From assembly GCA_910584375.1 (NCBI GenBank), contig CAJUAH010000001.1, positions 14,560 through 78,559 of the forward strand: a stretch of 64,000 bases of DNA, read 5' to 3'. Source of the DNA: an uncultured Acetatifactor sp. Lineage in GTDB: Bacteria; Bacillota; Clostridia; Lachnospirales; Lachnospiraceae. Shown here piece by piece: positions 43,175 through 51,346 of the stretch (positions are counted from its first letter, which is position 1; each line of letters opens with the position of its first letter). The notes beneath the pieces were generated by a model. That model had not been told where the DNA came from. It did no database searches and saw only the letters and a program-made list of their open reading frames with translations. The position numbers and the translations under genes were made by a program.

Positions 43175-43602
43175 TGTTAATGCCGAAGAGAGTAAAGCGT
43201 CGTAAACAGTTCCGTGGCAGCATGGCCGGTAAGGCATCCAGAGGAAACACCCTTACCTATGGCGAATACGGACTGGTAGCAACAGAGCCCTGCTGGATCA
43301 AGTCCAATCAGATCGAGGCGGCCCGTATTGCACTTACCCGTTATACAAAACGTACCGGTAAGGTCTGGATCAAGATTTTCCCGGATAAGCCTGTAACCGC
43401 AAAGCCTGCCGAGACTCGTATGGGTTCCGGTAAAGGTACTTTGGAGTATTGGGTAGCAGTTGTCAAGCCCGGACGCGTGATGTTTGAGATCGCTGGCGTT
43501 CCCGAGTCAGATGCCCGCGAGGCACTGCGTCTTGCTATGCACAAGCTTCCCTGCAAATGTAAAGTCGTAGCGAAAGCAGATCTGGAAGGCGGTGTATCAT
43601 AA
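43174..43602 (+). CDS. rplP: Ribosomal protein L16
   Basis: 142 aa. MLMPKRVKRRKQFRGSM start and GSGKGTLEYWVAVVKPGRV are typical. Organises the A-site tRNA region. ATG 43180 is an alternative start two codons in. Overlaps rpmC start by one base. Confidence 0.98.
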   Translation: MLMPKRVKRRKQFRGSMAGKASRGNTLTYGEYGLVATEPCWIKSNQIEAARIALTRYTKRTGKVWIKIFPDKPVTAKPAETRMGSGKGTLEYWVAVVKPGRVMFEIAGVPESDAREALRLAMHKLPCKCKVVAKADLEGGVS

Positions 43603-43805
43603 TGAAGACGAATAAGTATGTTGAAGATTTACAGACCAAGTCCGAGGCGGAACTGAATCAGGAGCTGGTTGCCGCCAAGAAAGAGCTTTTCAATTTGAGA
43701 TTCCAGAACGCTACCAACCAGCTGGATAATACGGCAAGAATCAAGGAAGTCAGAAAGAACATTGCCCGTATCCAGACTGTGATCACTCAGAAAGCCAGAG
43801 CATAG
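43602..43805 (+). CDS. rpmC: Ribosomal protein L29
   Basis: 67 aa, two-helix protein near the tunnel exit: ELNQELVAAKKELFNLRFQ, then ARIKEVRKNIARI. Complete. Confidence 0.97.
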   Translation: MKTNKYVEDLQTKSEAELNQELVAAKKELFNLRFQNATNQLDNTARIKEVRKNIARIQTVITQKARA

Positions 43806-43833
43806 GCAGCGGACGAAGAAAGGAGAATGGGTC

Positions 43834-44088
43834 GTGGAAAGAAATTTGAGAAAACAGCGTACTGGCAAGGTAGTCAGTAATAAGATGGATAAGACGATCG
43901 TTGTTGCAATCGAGAACCGTGTAAAGCATCCTCTTTACAAAAAGGTTGTGAAGAGCACCTACAAGCTGAAGGCGCATGACGAGAACAATGAGTGCAACAT
44001 CGGCGATACCGTGAGAGTGATGGAGACAAGACCTCTGTCCAAGGACAAGAGATGGAGACTCGTCGAGATCGTAGAGAGAGCAAAATAA
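43834..44088 (+). CDS. rpsQ: Ribosomal protein S17
   Basis: 84 aa, OB fold; RTGKVVSNKMDKTIVVAIE and DTVRVMETRPLSKDKRWRL are diagnostic. GTG start after AAAGGAG. Confidence 0.97.
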   Translation: MERNLRKQRTGKVVSNKMDKTIVVAIENRVKHPLYKKVVKSTYKLKAHDENNECNIGDTVRVMETRPLSKDKRWRLVEIVERAK

Positions 44089-44136
44089 TTGCGCGGATAG
44101 ATATCTATCTCACAGATATTTGGAAGGAGAATTGAC

Positions 44137-44505
44137 ATGATTCAGCAGGAAACCAGACTGAAGGTTGCCGATAATACCGGTGCGAAAGAACTTCTTTGCA
44201 TCCGTGTTATGGGCGGCTCCACAAGAAGATATGCACAGATCGGTGATGTGATCGTTGCCTCGGTCAAAGACGCAACGCCTGGCGGCGTTGTAAAGAAGGG
44301 TGATGTTGTCAAGGCAGTGGTTGTCCGTACTGTGAAAGGCGCCCGCCGCAAGGACGGCTCCTATATTAAGTTTGATGAGAACGCGGCAGTGATTATCAAG
44401 GATGACAAGACTCCCAGAGGAACTCGTATCTTTGGGCCCGTGGCGAGAGAGCTTCGTGAGAAACAGTTTATGAAGATCGTTTCCCTGGCTCCCGAAGTAT
44501 TGTAA
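44137..44505 (+). CDS. rplN: Ribosomal protein L14
   Basis: 122 aa, exactly typical; MIQQETRLKVADNTGAKEL start, RKDGSYIKFDENAAVII and RGTRIFGPVARELRE conserved. Contacts S12-side bridges and silencing factor RsfS. Confidence 0.98.
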   Translation: MIQQETRLKVADNTGAKELLCIRVMGGSTRRYAQIGDVIVASVKDATPGGVVKKGDVVKAVVVRTVKGARRKDGSYIKFDENAAVIIKDDKTPRGTRIFGPVARELREKQFMKIVSLAPEVL

Positions 44506-44517
44506 GGAGGTGCAGCA

Positions 44518-44835
44518 ATGGCAACGTCGAAGATTAAAAAAGGCGATACGGTCAAGGTGATCGCCGGTAACAGAAAGATCAAGAATAAAGAGGGCAAGGT
44601 CATCTCCGTGGATCCCAAGAATGGCAAGGTTCTTGTGGAAGGTCTGAATATGATGACCAAGCATTCCAAGCCCACCCAGGCCAATCCAAACGGCGGCATC
44701 ATCCAGAAGGAAGCGCCCATGGATATCTCCAACGTGATGCTGGTTCACAAGGGACAGGCCACGAGAGTCGGCTTTAAGATGGATGGGGATAAGAAAGTCC
44801 GTTTCGCCAAGAAGACCGGCGAAGTGATCGATTAA
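44518..44835 (+). CDS. rplX: Ribosomal protein L24
   Basis: 105 aa. KOW motif near the N-terminus (KKGDTVKVIAGNRKIKNKEG) that starts 50S assembly. Start overlaps a strong AAGGAGGTG site. Confidence 0.97.
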   Translation: MATSKIKKGDTVKVIAGNRKIKNKEGKVISVDPKNGKVLVEGLNMMTKHSKPTQANPNGGIIQKEAPMDISNVMLVHKGQATRVGFKMDGDKKVRFAKKTGEVID

Positions 44836-44858
44836 TTCCAGGAAGGAGGAAAGTAAAC

Positions 44859-45401
44859 GTGAGTAGATTGAAAGATTTCTATAATAACGAGGTCGTCGCT
44901 GCGATGACGAAGAAGTTTGGATATAAAAACGTGATGGAAGTTCCCAAGCTGGATAAGATCGTGATCAACATGGGCGTAGGCGAAGCCAAGGACAACGCGA
45001 AAGTGCTGGAAAACGCCGTTCATGACATGGAGACCATCACCGGCCAGAAGGCGGTCGTGACCAAGGCCAAGAATTCCGTGGCCAACTTCAAGATCCGTGA
45101 GGGTATGAGTATCGGCTGTAAGACCACTCTGCGGGGTGAGAAGATGTATGAGTTCCTGGATCGTCTGGTGAACCTGGCTCTTCCCCGTGTGCGTGACTTC
45201 AGAGGCGTGAACCCCAACGCGTTTGACGGCAGAGGTAACTATGCTCTGGGCATCAAGGAGCAGATCATCTTCCCTGAGATCGAGTACGATAAGATCGACA
45301 AGACCAGAGGTATGGATATTATTTTTGTGACAACTGCCAAGACGGACGAAGAGGCGCGTGAATTACTGACACTGTTCAATATGCCCTTCGCCAGATCATA
45401 A
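44859..45401 (+). CDS. rplE: Ribosomal protein L5
   Basis: 180 aa. NPNAFDGRGNYALGIKEQIIFPE-type C-terminal motif and KTTLRGEKMYEFLDRLV conserved. GTG start 8 nt after GGAGGA. Binds 5S rRNA with L18. Confidence 0.98.
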   Translation: MSRLKDFYNNEVVAAMTKKFGYKNVMEVPKLDKIVINMGVGEAKDNAKVLENAVHDMETITGQKAVVTKAKNSVANFKIREGMSIGCKTTLRGEKMYEFLDRLVNLALPRVRDFRGVNPNAFDGRGNYALGIKEQIIFPEIEYDKIDKTRGMDIIFVTTAKTDEEARELLTLFNMPFARS

Positions 45402-45415
45402 GGAGGTAAATTCGC

Positions 45416-45601
45416 ATGGCAAAGACATCTATGAAGATCAAACAGCAGCGCAAGCCCAAGTTTTCCACCCAGGCTTATACCCGTTGCAAGATTTGTGGCC
45501 GTCCACACTCGGTTCTGAAAAAATACGGAATTTGCAGAGTTTGTTTCCGTGAGTTAGCATACAAGGGTCAGATCCCCGGCGTTAAGAAAGCAAGTTGGTA
45601 A
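45416..45601 (+). CDS. rpsZ: Ribosomal protein S14, zinc type
   Basis: 61 aa short form with a zinc ribbon: Cys24, Cys27, Cys40, Cys43 (CKICG...CRVCF). The zinc-independent paralogue used under zinc limitation is not in the window. Confidence 0.97.
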   Translation: MAKTSMKIKQQRKPKFSTQAYTRCKICGRPHSVLKKYGICRVCFRELAYKGQIPGVKKASW

Positions 45602-45616
45602 GGAGGAGGAAAAACC

Positions 45617-46015
45617 ATGATGAGCGATCCTATTGCAGATATGCTTACAAGAATCCGTAACGCGAATACTGCAAAACACGATACAGTTGATGTTCCTGCT
45701 TCTAAGATGAAGTTGGCGATCGCCAACATCCTTTTAGAGGAGGGCTATATAAAGAAGTATGATATCATCGAAGACGGCGGTTTCAAGACGATCCACATCT
45801 CCTTAAAGTACGGTGCGGATAAGAATGAGAAGATCATCTCCGGTATCAAGAGAATCTCCAAACCCGGCCTGCGCGTGTATGCCGGCAAGGATGAACTGCC
45901 CAAGGTACTTGGCGGACTTGGCATTGCGATCATTTCCACCAACCAGGGCGTAATCACCGACAAGAAGGCCAGAGAGCTGCAGGTTGGCGGCGAAGTATTG
46001 GCTTTCGTGTGGTAA
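45617..46015 (+). CDS. rpsH: Ribosomal protein S8
   Basis: 132 aa; SDPIADMLTRIRNAN start and ISTNQGVITDKKAR...GGEVLAFVW ending are typical. In E. coli S8 autoregulates the spc operon. ATG 45617 or the next ATG 45620. Confidence 0.98.
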   Translation: MMSDPIADMLTRIRNANTAKHDTVDVPASKMKLAIANILLEEGYIKKYDIIEDGGFKTIHISLKYGADKNEKIISGIKRISKPGLRVYAGKDELPKVLGGLGIAIISTNQGVITDKKARELQVGGEVLAFVW

Positions 46016-46043
46016 TTCATAAATAAAAACAGGAGGTACGGGC

Positions 46044-46586
46044 ATGTCACGTATAGGAAGAATGCCAATCGCAGTTCCCGCAGGCGTTACTGTGGATATT
46101 GCAGAAAATAATAAAGTGACTGTAAAAGGTCCCAAGGGTGCTCTGGAGAGAGTATTACCCGCAGAGATGGAGATTAAGCTGGAGGGCGCCGAGGTGGTTG
46201 TCAGCAGGCCCAACGACCTGAAGAAGATGAAGTCTCTTCACGGTCTGACCAGAACTCTGATCAACAACATGGTGGTAGGCGTTACACAGGGCTACGAGAA
46301 AAAGCTGGAAGTCAACGGCGTAGGCTACAGAGCAGCCAAGGCCGGCAAGAAACTGACCCTGTCTCTGGGTTATTCCCATCCGGTGGAGATGGAGGATCCC
46401 GAGGGTATCGAGACTGTCGTCGAAGGACAGAATATCATTATTGTTAAGGGTATCGACAAAGAAAAAGTTGGCCAATTCGCAGCCGAGATCAGAGACAAGA
46501 GAAGACCTGAGCCTTACAAGGGCAAGGGCATCAAGTATGCGGATGAGACGATCAGACGCAAGGTTGGTAAGACCGGTAAGAAATAA
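46044..46586 (+). CDS. rplF: Ribosomal protein L6
   Basis: 180 aa; SRIGRMPIAVPAGVTV start and RRPEPYKGKGIKYADE ending are diagnostic. Two repeated alpha-beta domains near the factor-binding site. Confidence 0.98.
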   Translation: MSRIGRMPIAVPAGVTVDIAENNKVTVKGPKGALERVLPAEMEIKLEGAEVVVSRPNDLKKMKSLHGLTRTLINNMVVGVTQGYEKKLEVNGVGYRAAKAGKKLTLSLGYSHPVEMEDPEGIETVVEGQNIIIVKGIDKEKVGQFAAEIRDKRRPEPYKGKGIKYADETIRRKVGKTGKK

Positions 46587-46606
46587 CAGATAAGGAGAGT
46601 ATGAAA

Positions 46607-46975
46607 ATGGTTAGTAAAGAATCCAGACAGGAAGTTCGTGTTAAAAAGCACATGAGAATACGCAACCGTTTCAGCGGCACCGCCGAGAGACCCCGTCTTG
46701 CGGTATTCAGAAGCAATAATCATATGTATGCTCAAATTATCGACGACACTGTTGGTAACACATTGGTATCTGCGTCCACTGTTGAGAAAGCGGTAAAGGC
46801 AGAGCTGGAGAAGACCAATAACGTTGATGCGGCAGCATACTTGGGAACAGTCATTGCCAAGAGGGCAGTTGAAAAAGGTATCACAAAAGTTGTTTTTGAC
46901 AGAGGCGGCTTTATATACCAGGGCAAGATCGCAGCATTAGCTGACGCGGCCAGAGAAGCTGGCTTGGAATTCTAG
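46607..46975 (+). CDS. rplR: Ribosomal protein L18
   Basis: 122 aa; FSGTAERPRLAVFRSNNHMYAQ and VVFDRGGFIYQGKI conserved. ATG 46607 is preferred to 46601 because it is 9 nt from AAGGAG. Confidence 0.97.
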   Translation: MVSKESRQEVRVKKHMRIRNRFSGTAERPRLAVFRSNNHMYAQIIDDTVGNTLVSASTVEKAVKAELEKTNNVDAAAYLGTVIAKRAVEKGITKVVFDRGGFIYQGKIAALADAAREAGLEF

Positions 46976-46992
46976 GAAAGGAAGGAAATATC

Positions 46993-47502
46993 ATGAAACA
47001 GACAATCATAGATGCAAGCCAGTTAGAGTTGAATGATAAAGTTGTGGTGATTAAGCGTGTTGCCAAGACTGTAAAAGGCGGACGTAACATGCGCTTTACC
47101 GCGCTGGTGGTGGTAGGCGACGGCAACGGTCATGTGGGCGCCGGACTGGGCAAGGCTGTAGAAATTCCCGAAGCGATCCGCAAGGGCAAGGAAGACGCTA
47201 TGAAACATCTTGTGACCATCGCTATGGACGAGAGCAACTCCATTACACATGACTTCATCGGGAAGTACGGTTCCTCCAATGTACTGCTGAAGAGAGCTCC
47301 CGAAGGTACCGGTATCATCGCCGGCGGTCCCGCCCGTATCGTATGCGAGCTGGCAGGCATCAAGAATATCCGTACCAAGTCTCTGGGCTCCAACAATAAG
47401 CAGAACGTGGTTCTGGCAACCATCAGCGGCCTGAGCCAGCTGAAATCTCCGGAAGAGGTTGCGAGAAACCGCGGTAAGTCCGTGGACGAGATTTTGGCTT
47501 AG
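46993..47502 (+). CDS. rpsE: Ribosomal protein S5
   Basis: 169 aa; dsRNA-binding-like fold with GRNMRFTALVVVGDGNGHVG and KRAPEGTGIIAGGPARIV. Ends with TAG, showing TAG is a normal stop in this genome. Confidence 0.98.
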   Translation: MKQTIIDASQLELNDKVVVIKRVAKTVKGGRNMRFTALVVVGDGNGHVGAGLGKAVEIPEAIRKGKEDAMKHLVTIAMDESNSITHDFIGKYGSSNVLLKRAPEGTGIIAGGPARIVCELAGIKNIRTKSLGSNNKQNVVLATISGLSQLKSPEEVARNRGKSVDEILA

Positions 47503-47547
47503 ACGTAGGGAGAGCAGGGTTTCTCAGACAGGGAAAGGAGAATAATC

Positions 47548-47739
47548 ATGGCAGATAAGATGTTAAAGGTGACTTTGGTTAAGTCCACCATCGGTGCTGT
47601 GCCGAAGAACAGAAAAACAGTGGAGTCCATGGGACTCAGAAAGCTGCATCATTCTGTTATCCTTCCTGATAACGCGGCTACAAGAGGCCAGATTCGTCAG
47701 GTTGGACATTTGTTAAAAGTAGAAGAAGTGGAAGCATAA
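47548..47739 (+). CDS. rpmD: Ribosomal protein L30
   Basis: 63 aa; LKVTLVKSTIGAVPKNRKTV start and RGQIRQVGHLLKVEEV ending. GGAAAGGAG precedes the ATG. Confidence 0.97.
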   Translation: MADKMLKVTLVKSTIGAVPKNRKTVESMGLRKLHHSVILPDNAATRGQIRQVGHLLKVEEVEA

Positions 47740-47757
47740 GGAAAAGGAGGTGTCAAC

Positions 47758-48198
47758 ATGGAATTATCCAATTTAAGACCTGCGGAAGGCTCTAAAAAGA
47801 GCGATAATTTTAGAAGAGGTCGTGGACATGGTTCGGGTAATGGTAAGACTGCCGGCAAGGGACACAAGGGCCAGAAGGCCCGTTCCGGAGCGCCCAGGAT
47901 CGGTTTTGAAGGCGGCCAGATGCCTTTATACAGACGTATCCCCAAGAGAGGTTTCAAGAACAGGAACACCAAGGAGATCGTGGCGATCAATGTCAGCGTG
48001 TTAGAGCGCTTTGAAGATGGCGCCACCGTGGATGTCAAGGCATTAATGGAAGCCGGAGTGATCAAGAACCCCAGAGATGGAGTGAAGATACTCGGAAACG
48101 GAGAACTTACCAAGAAACTCAACGTGAAAGTAGACGCGTACAGCGCATCCGCAAAGGAGAAGATTGAGGCACTTGGTGGAACTGCTGAGGTGATGTAA
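47758..48198 (+). CDS. rplO: Ribosomal protein L15
   Basis: 146 aa; Gly/Lys-rich N-terminus (GRGHGSGNGKTAGKGHKGQK) and GFEGGQMPLYRRIPKRGF. Stop overlaps the secY start (TAATG). Confidence 0.98.
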   Translation: MELSNLRPAEGSKKSDNFRRGRGHGSGNGKTAGKGHKGQKARSGAPRIGFEGGQMPLYRRIPKRGFKNRNTKEIVAINVSVLERFEDGATVDVKALMEAGVIKNPRDGVKILGNGELTKKLNVKVDAYSASAKEKIEALGGTAEVM

Positions 48199-49511
48199 TG
48201 CTTACAACCTTAAAGAATGCATTTAAAATCAAGGAGATAAGAACAAAGATATTTTTTACGCTGGCTATGCTGGTTGTGATCCGTCTGGGATCACAGCTGC
48301 CTGTGCCGGGTGTGGACAGGGCTTATTTCTCATCATGGTTTGCCCAGCAGACGGGAGATGCATTTAGTTTTTTTGACGCGATAACAGGCGGATCGTTTCT
48401 GAATATGTCTATTTTGGCATTGAATATCGGTCCCTATATCACATCATCCATCATTATGCAGCTACTGACCATCGCAATCCCCAAGCTGGAGGAAATGCAG
48501 CGGGACGGTGAAGACGGCAGAAAGAAGATTGCCTCCATAACCAGGTATGTGACAGTGGTGCTGGCGGTGATTAATGCCGCCGCAATGGCTATCGGATTTG
48601 GCAGACAGGGTCTGCTGGTACAGTATAATGTACTCAACATTATTACCTGTATCGCGGCTCTCACGGCCGGCAGCGCATTTGTGATGTGGATCGGCGAGCA
48701 GATTACGGAAAAGGGGATCGGCAACGGTATCTCCATCGTGCTGGTGATTAACATCGTGTCCAGACTGCCTCAGGATCTGGCCAATCTGTTCGATCAGTTT
48801 GTATTCGGAAAAGCCCCGGCTACGGCTGTTCTGGCCGCAGCAATTATCATAGCCATCATCGTACTTATGGTGGTGCTGGTCATCATTCTGAATGCGGGAG
48901 TGCGCAAGATTCCTGTGCAGTACGCCAAAAAGGTGCAGGGGAGAAAGATGGTTGGAGGACAGACCTCCAGTATTCCGCTGAAGGTCAATACTTCCGGGGT
49001 TATTCCGGTGATCTTCGCCTCCTCCATTATGCAGACGCCGATCATTATATGCAGTTTCGTGGGGTATCAGGGAACCGGATTCTGGGGAGAGGTACTGAAA
49101 TATCTGAACCAGAATTATTGGTGCAATAAGACGCAGCCGATCTATACGATAGGTATGCTGGTATATATCCTGCTGGTCATCTTCTTTTCGTATTTTTATA
49201 CCTCCATCACTTTTAATCCGTTGATGGTGGCGGACAATATGAAGAGACAGGGCGGATTCATACCCGGTATCAGACCCGGTAAGCCTACCAGCGACTATCT
49301 GACCAAAGTGCTGAATTATCTGATCTTTATCGGCGCTGTGGGGTTGGTGATTATCGCCATACTGCCGTTTATTTTCAGCGGTCTGTTTGGGGCGCATATT
49401 TCCTTTGGAGGAACGAGCCTGATTATTATTGTCAGCGTGATTCTGGAGACCATGAAACAGGTGGAGTCTCAGATGCTGGTTCGCAATTACAAGGGATTTT
49501 TGAATGATTAA
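48198..49511 (+). CDS. secY: Protein translocase subunit SecY
   Basis: 437 aa with ten hydrophobic segments. Plug and lateral-gate regions present (LGSQLPVPGVD, FFDAITGGSFLNMSILALNIGPYI), cytoplasmic loops with RRQGGFIPGIRPG-like MKRQGGFIPGIRPG. Forms the SecYEG channel. It is the last gene before an intrinsic terminator. Confidence 0.98.
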   Translation: MLTTLKNAFKIKEIRTKIFFTLAMLVVIRLGSQLPVPGVDRAYFSSWFAQQTGDAFSFFDAITGGSFLNMSILALNIGPYITSSIIMQLLTIAIPKLEEMQRDGEDGRKKIASITRYVTVVLAVINAAAMAIGFGRQGLLVQYNVLNIITCIAALTAGSAFVMWIGEQITEKGIGNGISIVLVINIVSRLPQDLANLFDQFVFGKAPATAVLAAAIIIAIIVLMVVLVIILNAGVRKIPVQYAKKVQGRKMVGGQTSSIPLKVNTSGVIPVIFASSIMQTPIIICSFVGYQGTGFWGEVLKYLNQNYWCNKTQPIYTIGMLVYILLVIFFSYFYTSITFNPLMVADNMKRQGGFIPGIRPGKPTSDYLTKVLNYLIFIGAVGLVIIAILPFIFSGLFGAHISFGGTSLIIIVSVILETMKQVESQMLVRNYKGFLND

Positions 49512-49520
49512 AATGCAAAG

Positions 49521-49562
49521 GACGCTTTTGGGTGATTTTTTTCACGGGAGGCGTCTTTTTTT
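49521..49562 (+). terminator. Intrinsic terminator after secY
   Basis: GACGC (49521-49525) pairs with GCGTC (49551-49555), with an inner GTGA/TCAC (49532-49535/49542-49545) pairing, followed by seven T. It separates the S10-spc block from the genes starting at adk. Confidence 0.75.
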
Positions 49563-49595
49563 GCGTAGATTTTGCGGAAATGATTAAAATTGGTG

Positions 49596-49624
49596 TTGCA
49601 AACGGTGGGGGAAATAGGTAAAAT
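49596..49624 (+). promoter_or_regulatory. Promoter after the secY terminator
   Basis: TTGCAA (49596-49601), 17 bp, TAAAAT (49619-49624). It reads into the palindromic element and onwards to the toxin-antitoxin and adk genes, and may restart transcription of the downstream core genes. Confidence 0.55.
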
Positions 49625-49656
49625 AGAAATGTTATGTGGGGATACTGCGAAAGGAC

Positions 49657-49868
49657 GCTCCGGGCGGGGGATCATTCCTGTGCGGACACGCTTTCGCTCG
49701 ATTGAACAGCGTAGCGGACGCCAGGCTCGAAAATATCCTCGCAGGGGTTGCTGGCAACCCCCGCGCCGACGTGTTCAGACGGTCCTCCCAGGAACGATCC
49801 CCCACCCGGAGCTGTTACCGGCGATGTCTTTACGGGCATTTGAGGGATTTGTTACTGGCAATGTCTTT
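49657..49868. repeat. Large palindromic element with adjoining direct repeats
   Basis: Bases 49657-49680 pair with 49789-49812 (24 bp, two mismatches that would be G-U pairs in a minus-strand RNA). Inside are an 8-bp stem (49683-49690/49770-49777, two non-Watson-Crick positions) and a perfect 7-bp hairpin 49744-49750/49755-49761. To the right, two 18-bp direct repeats (49814-49831 and 49851-49868) match at 15 positions. Open frames crossing it have no homology features and are taken as by-products. It looks like a dispersed palindromic repeat or a structured RNA. The rest of the 469-bp gap (49869-49980) shows nothing definite. Confidence 0.7.
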
Positions 49869-49980
49869 GTGTGCCTATTGGGAAACGACTTATGAATTTA
49901 TATTGTTAATAGCAAATGAGGTAGGCTGTTTTCTGGCTGGAATTTTCGTATAGTATAAGTGAAAGTGAGGTGCATATATA

Positions 49981-50223
49981 GTGACAATTGATACAAACAC
50001 AATGATTTCCATAACAGAAGTAAATCAAAATTTTTCAAGAGTAGCTAAAGTTGTTGACGAACATGGAACGGCGGTTATTCTGAAAAATAATGTACCCAGA
50101 TATTTGGTTATTGATTTCAGTAAAGTGGAAAGAGAAAAAATTGCCAGTAATGAAGATGTCTTTGCAATATCTGAACGGTTAATTAAACAGAATACGGAAG
50201 CATATGGGGTTCTTGCAAAATGA
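49981..50223 (+). CDS. Type II antitoxin, Phd/YefM family
   Basis: 80 aa. The N-terminal half (MISITEVNQNFSRVAKVVDE, then TAVILKNNVPRYLVID) is the Phd/YefM DNA-binding fold; the C-terminal helix would neutralise the toxin. GTG start about 10 nt after AGTGAGG. Its stop overlaps the toxin start (ATGA). More AT-rich than the ribosomal genes around it, as expected of an acquired module. Confidence 0.88.
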   Translation: MTIDTNTMISITEVNQNFSRVAKVVDEHGTAVILKNNVPRYLVIDFSKVEREKIASNEDVFAISERLIKQNTEAYGVLAK

Positions 50224-50597
50224 TTATTTTAAGCAAAGAGCAGGTGCTGAAACTCCATGCAAGTTTAATAAAAGCCACTGGAGGTAGCGACGGTATTCGT
50301 GATGAAGGAATGTTGGAGACGGCGTTAAATAATCCGTTTCAGTCATTTGGCGGAAAAGAGCTTTATCCAAGCGTTCAGGCAAAGGCGGCACGGCTTTGTT
50401 TCGGATTGGTAAAAAATCATGCGATGCTGGACGGAAACAAAAGGCTTGGAACACATGTTATGTTGGTTTTCCTTGCATTAAACGGATATGAATTATATTA
50501 CAGCCAACAGGAGCTAAGTGATATGGTTTTAGCGCTGGCATCGGGTGATATTGGCGAAAAGGAAATCCTGCAATGGATTATTGAACATCAGCAATAA
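50220..50597 (+). CDS. doc: Type II toxin, Doc/Fic family
   Basis: 125 aa. Doc-type Fic core HAMLDGNKR at residues 67-75, with His67 as the catalytic base and the DGNKR phosphate-binding loop; the N-terminal flap SLIKATGGSDGIRDEG is typical of the death-on-curing group. Doc phosphorylates EF-Tu and stops translation. Intact by sequence. Coupled to the antitoxin by a 4-bp overlap. Confidence 0.9.
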   Translation: MIILSKEQVLKLHASLIKATGGSDGIRDEGMLETALNNPFQSFGGKELYPSVQAKAARLCFGLVKNHAMLDGNKRLGTHVMLVFLALNGYELYYSQQELSDMVLALASGDIGEKEILQWIIEHQQ

Positions 50598-50669
50598 GTT
50601 TCTGACAGGGGATTTGTGGATTCGATAAATTTGTTCCGTGTCGGGACGGCACGGATTAAGGAGGAGAAT

Positions 50670-51311
50670 ATGAAGATTATTATGTTGGGCGCTCCGGGAG
50701 CGGGGAAGGGTACGCAGGCTAAGATGATCGCGGAGAAGTATGGGATTCCCCATGTGTCTACGGGAGATATCTTCCGGGCTAATATCAAGAACGGCACGGA
50801 GCTGGGGATGGAGGCTAAGAAGTATATGGATCAGGGCCTGCTGGTGCCGGATGAGTTGACAGTGAAGATTTTGTTGGATCGAGTGGCGCAGGAAGATTGT
50901 AAGAACGGGTATGTGCTGGATGGGTTTCCCCGCACGATTCCACAGGCCCAGGTGCTGGATAAGGCGCTGGCTGAGCTGGGAGAGAAGATTGATTACGCGA
51001 TCAATGTGGATGTGCCGGACGAGAATATTATAAAGAGAATGTCCGGGAGAAGGGCGTGTCTTTCCTGTGGCGCGACCTATCATATCGAGCATATTCCTCC
51101 CAGGCAGGAGGGCGTATGTGACAACTGCGGCCAGCCTCTGGTGCTGCGGGATGACGATAAGCCGGAAACGGTACAGAACCGCCTGAAAGTATATCACGAC
51201 CAGACGCAGCCTTTGATCGAGTTCTATACCGCCAAGGGTGTGCTCAGGACGGTGGACGGTACTGCGGACATGAAGGATGTGTTTGAGGCGATCGTCTCTA
51301 TTTTAAATTGA
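50670..51311 (+). CDS. adk: Adenylate kinase
   Basis: 213 aa. P-loop GAPGAGKGT at 7-15, DGFPRT, and a lid with a zinc site CLSCGATYH...CDNCGQ, typical of Gram-positive enzymes. Interconverts ATP, ADP and AMP. ATG 50670 follows AAGGAGGAG; the longer in-frame start at 50616 is outside the fold. Confidence 0.98.
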   Translation: MKIIMLGAPGAGKGTQAKMIAEKYGIPHVSTGDIFRANIKNGTELGMEAKKYMDQGLLVPDELTVKILLDRVAQEDCKNGYVLDGFPRTIPQAQVLDKALAELGEKIDYAINVDVPDENIIKRMSGRRACLSCGATYHIEHIPPRQEGVCDNCGQPLVLRDDDKPETVQNRLKVYHDQTQPLIEFYTAKGVLRTVDGTADMKDVFEAIVSILN

Positions 51312-51346
51312 GAAGTGTTTTGTTGCGTGAAAAGAGGTTAGTTGGT

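Noticed and set aside
49590..49953. Protein-coding frames of 101 and 105 aa across the palindromic element
   Set aside because: They run through both arms of the palindrome in overlapping frames, have basic low-information composition and no good ribosome binding site.
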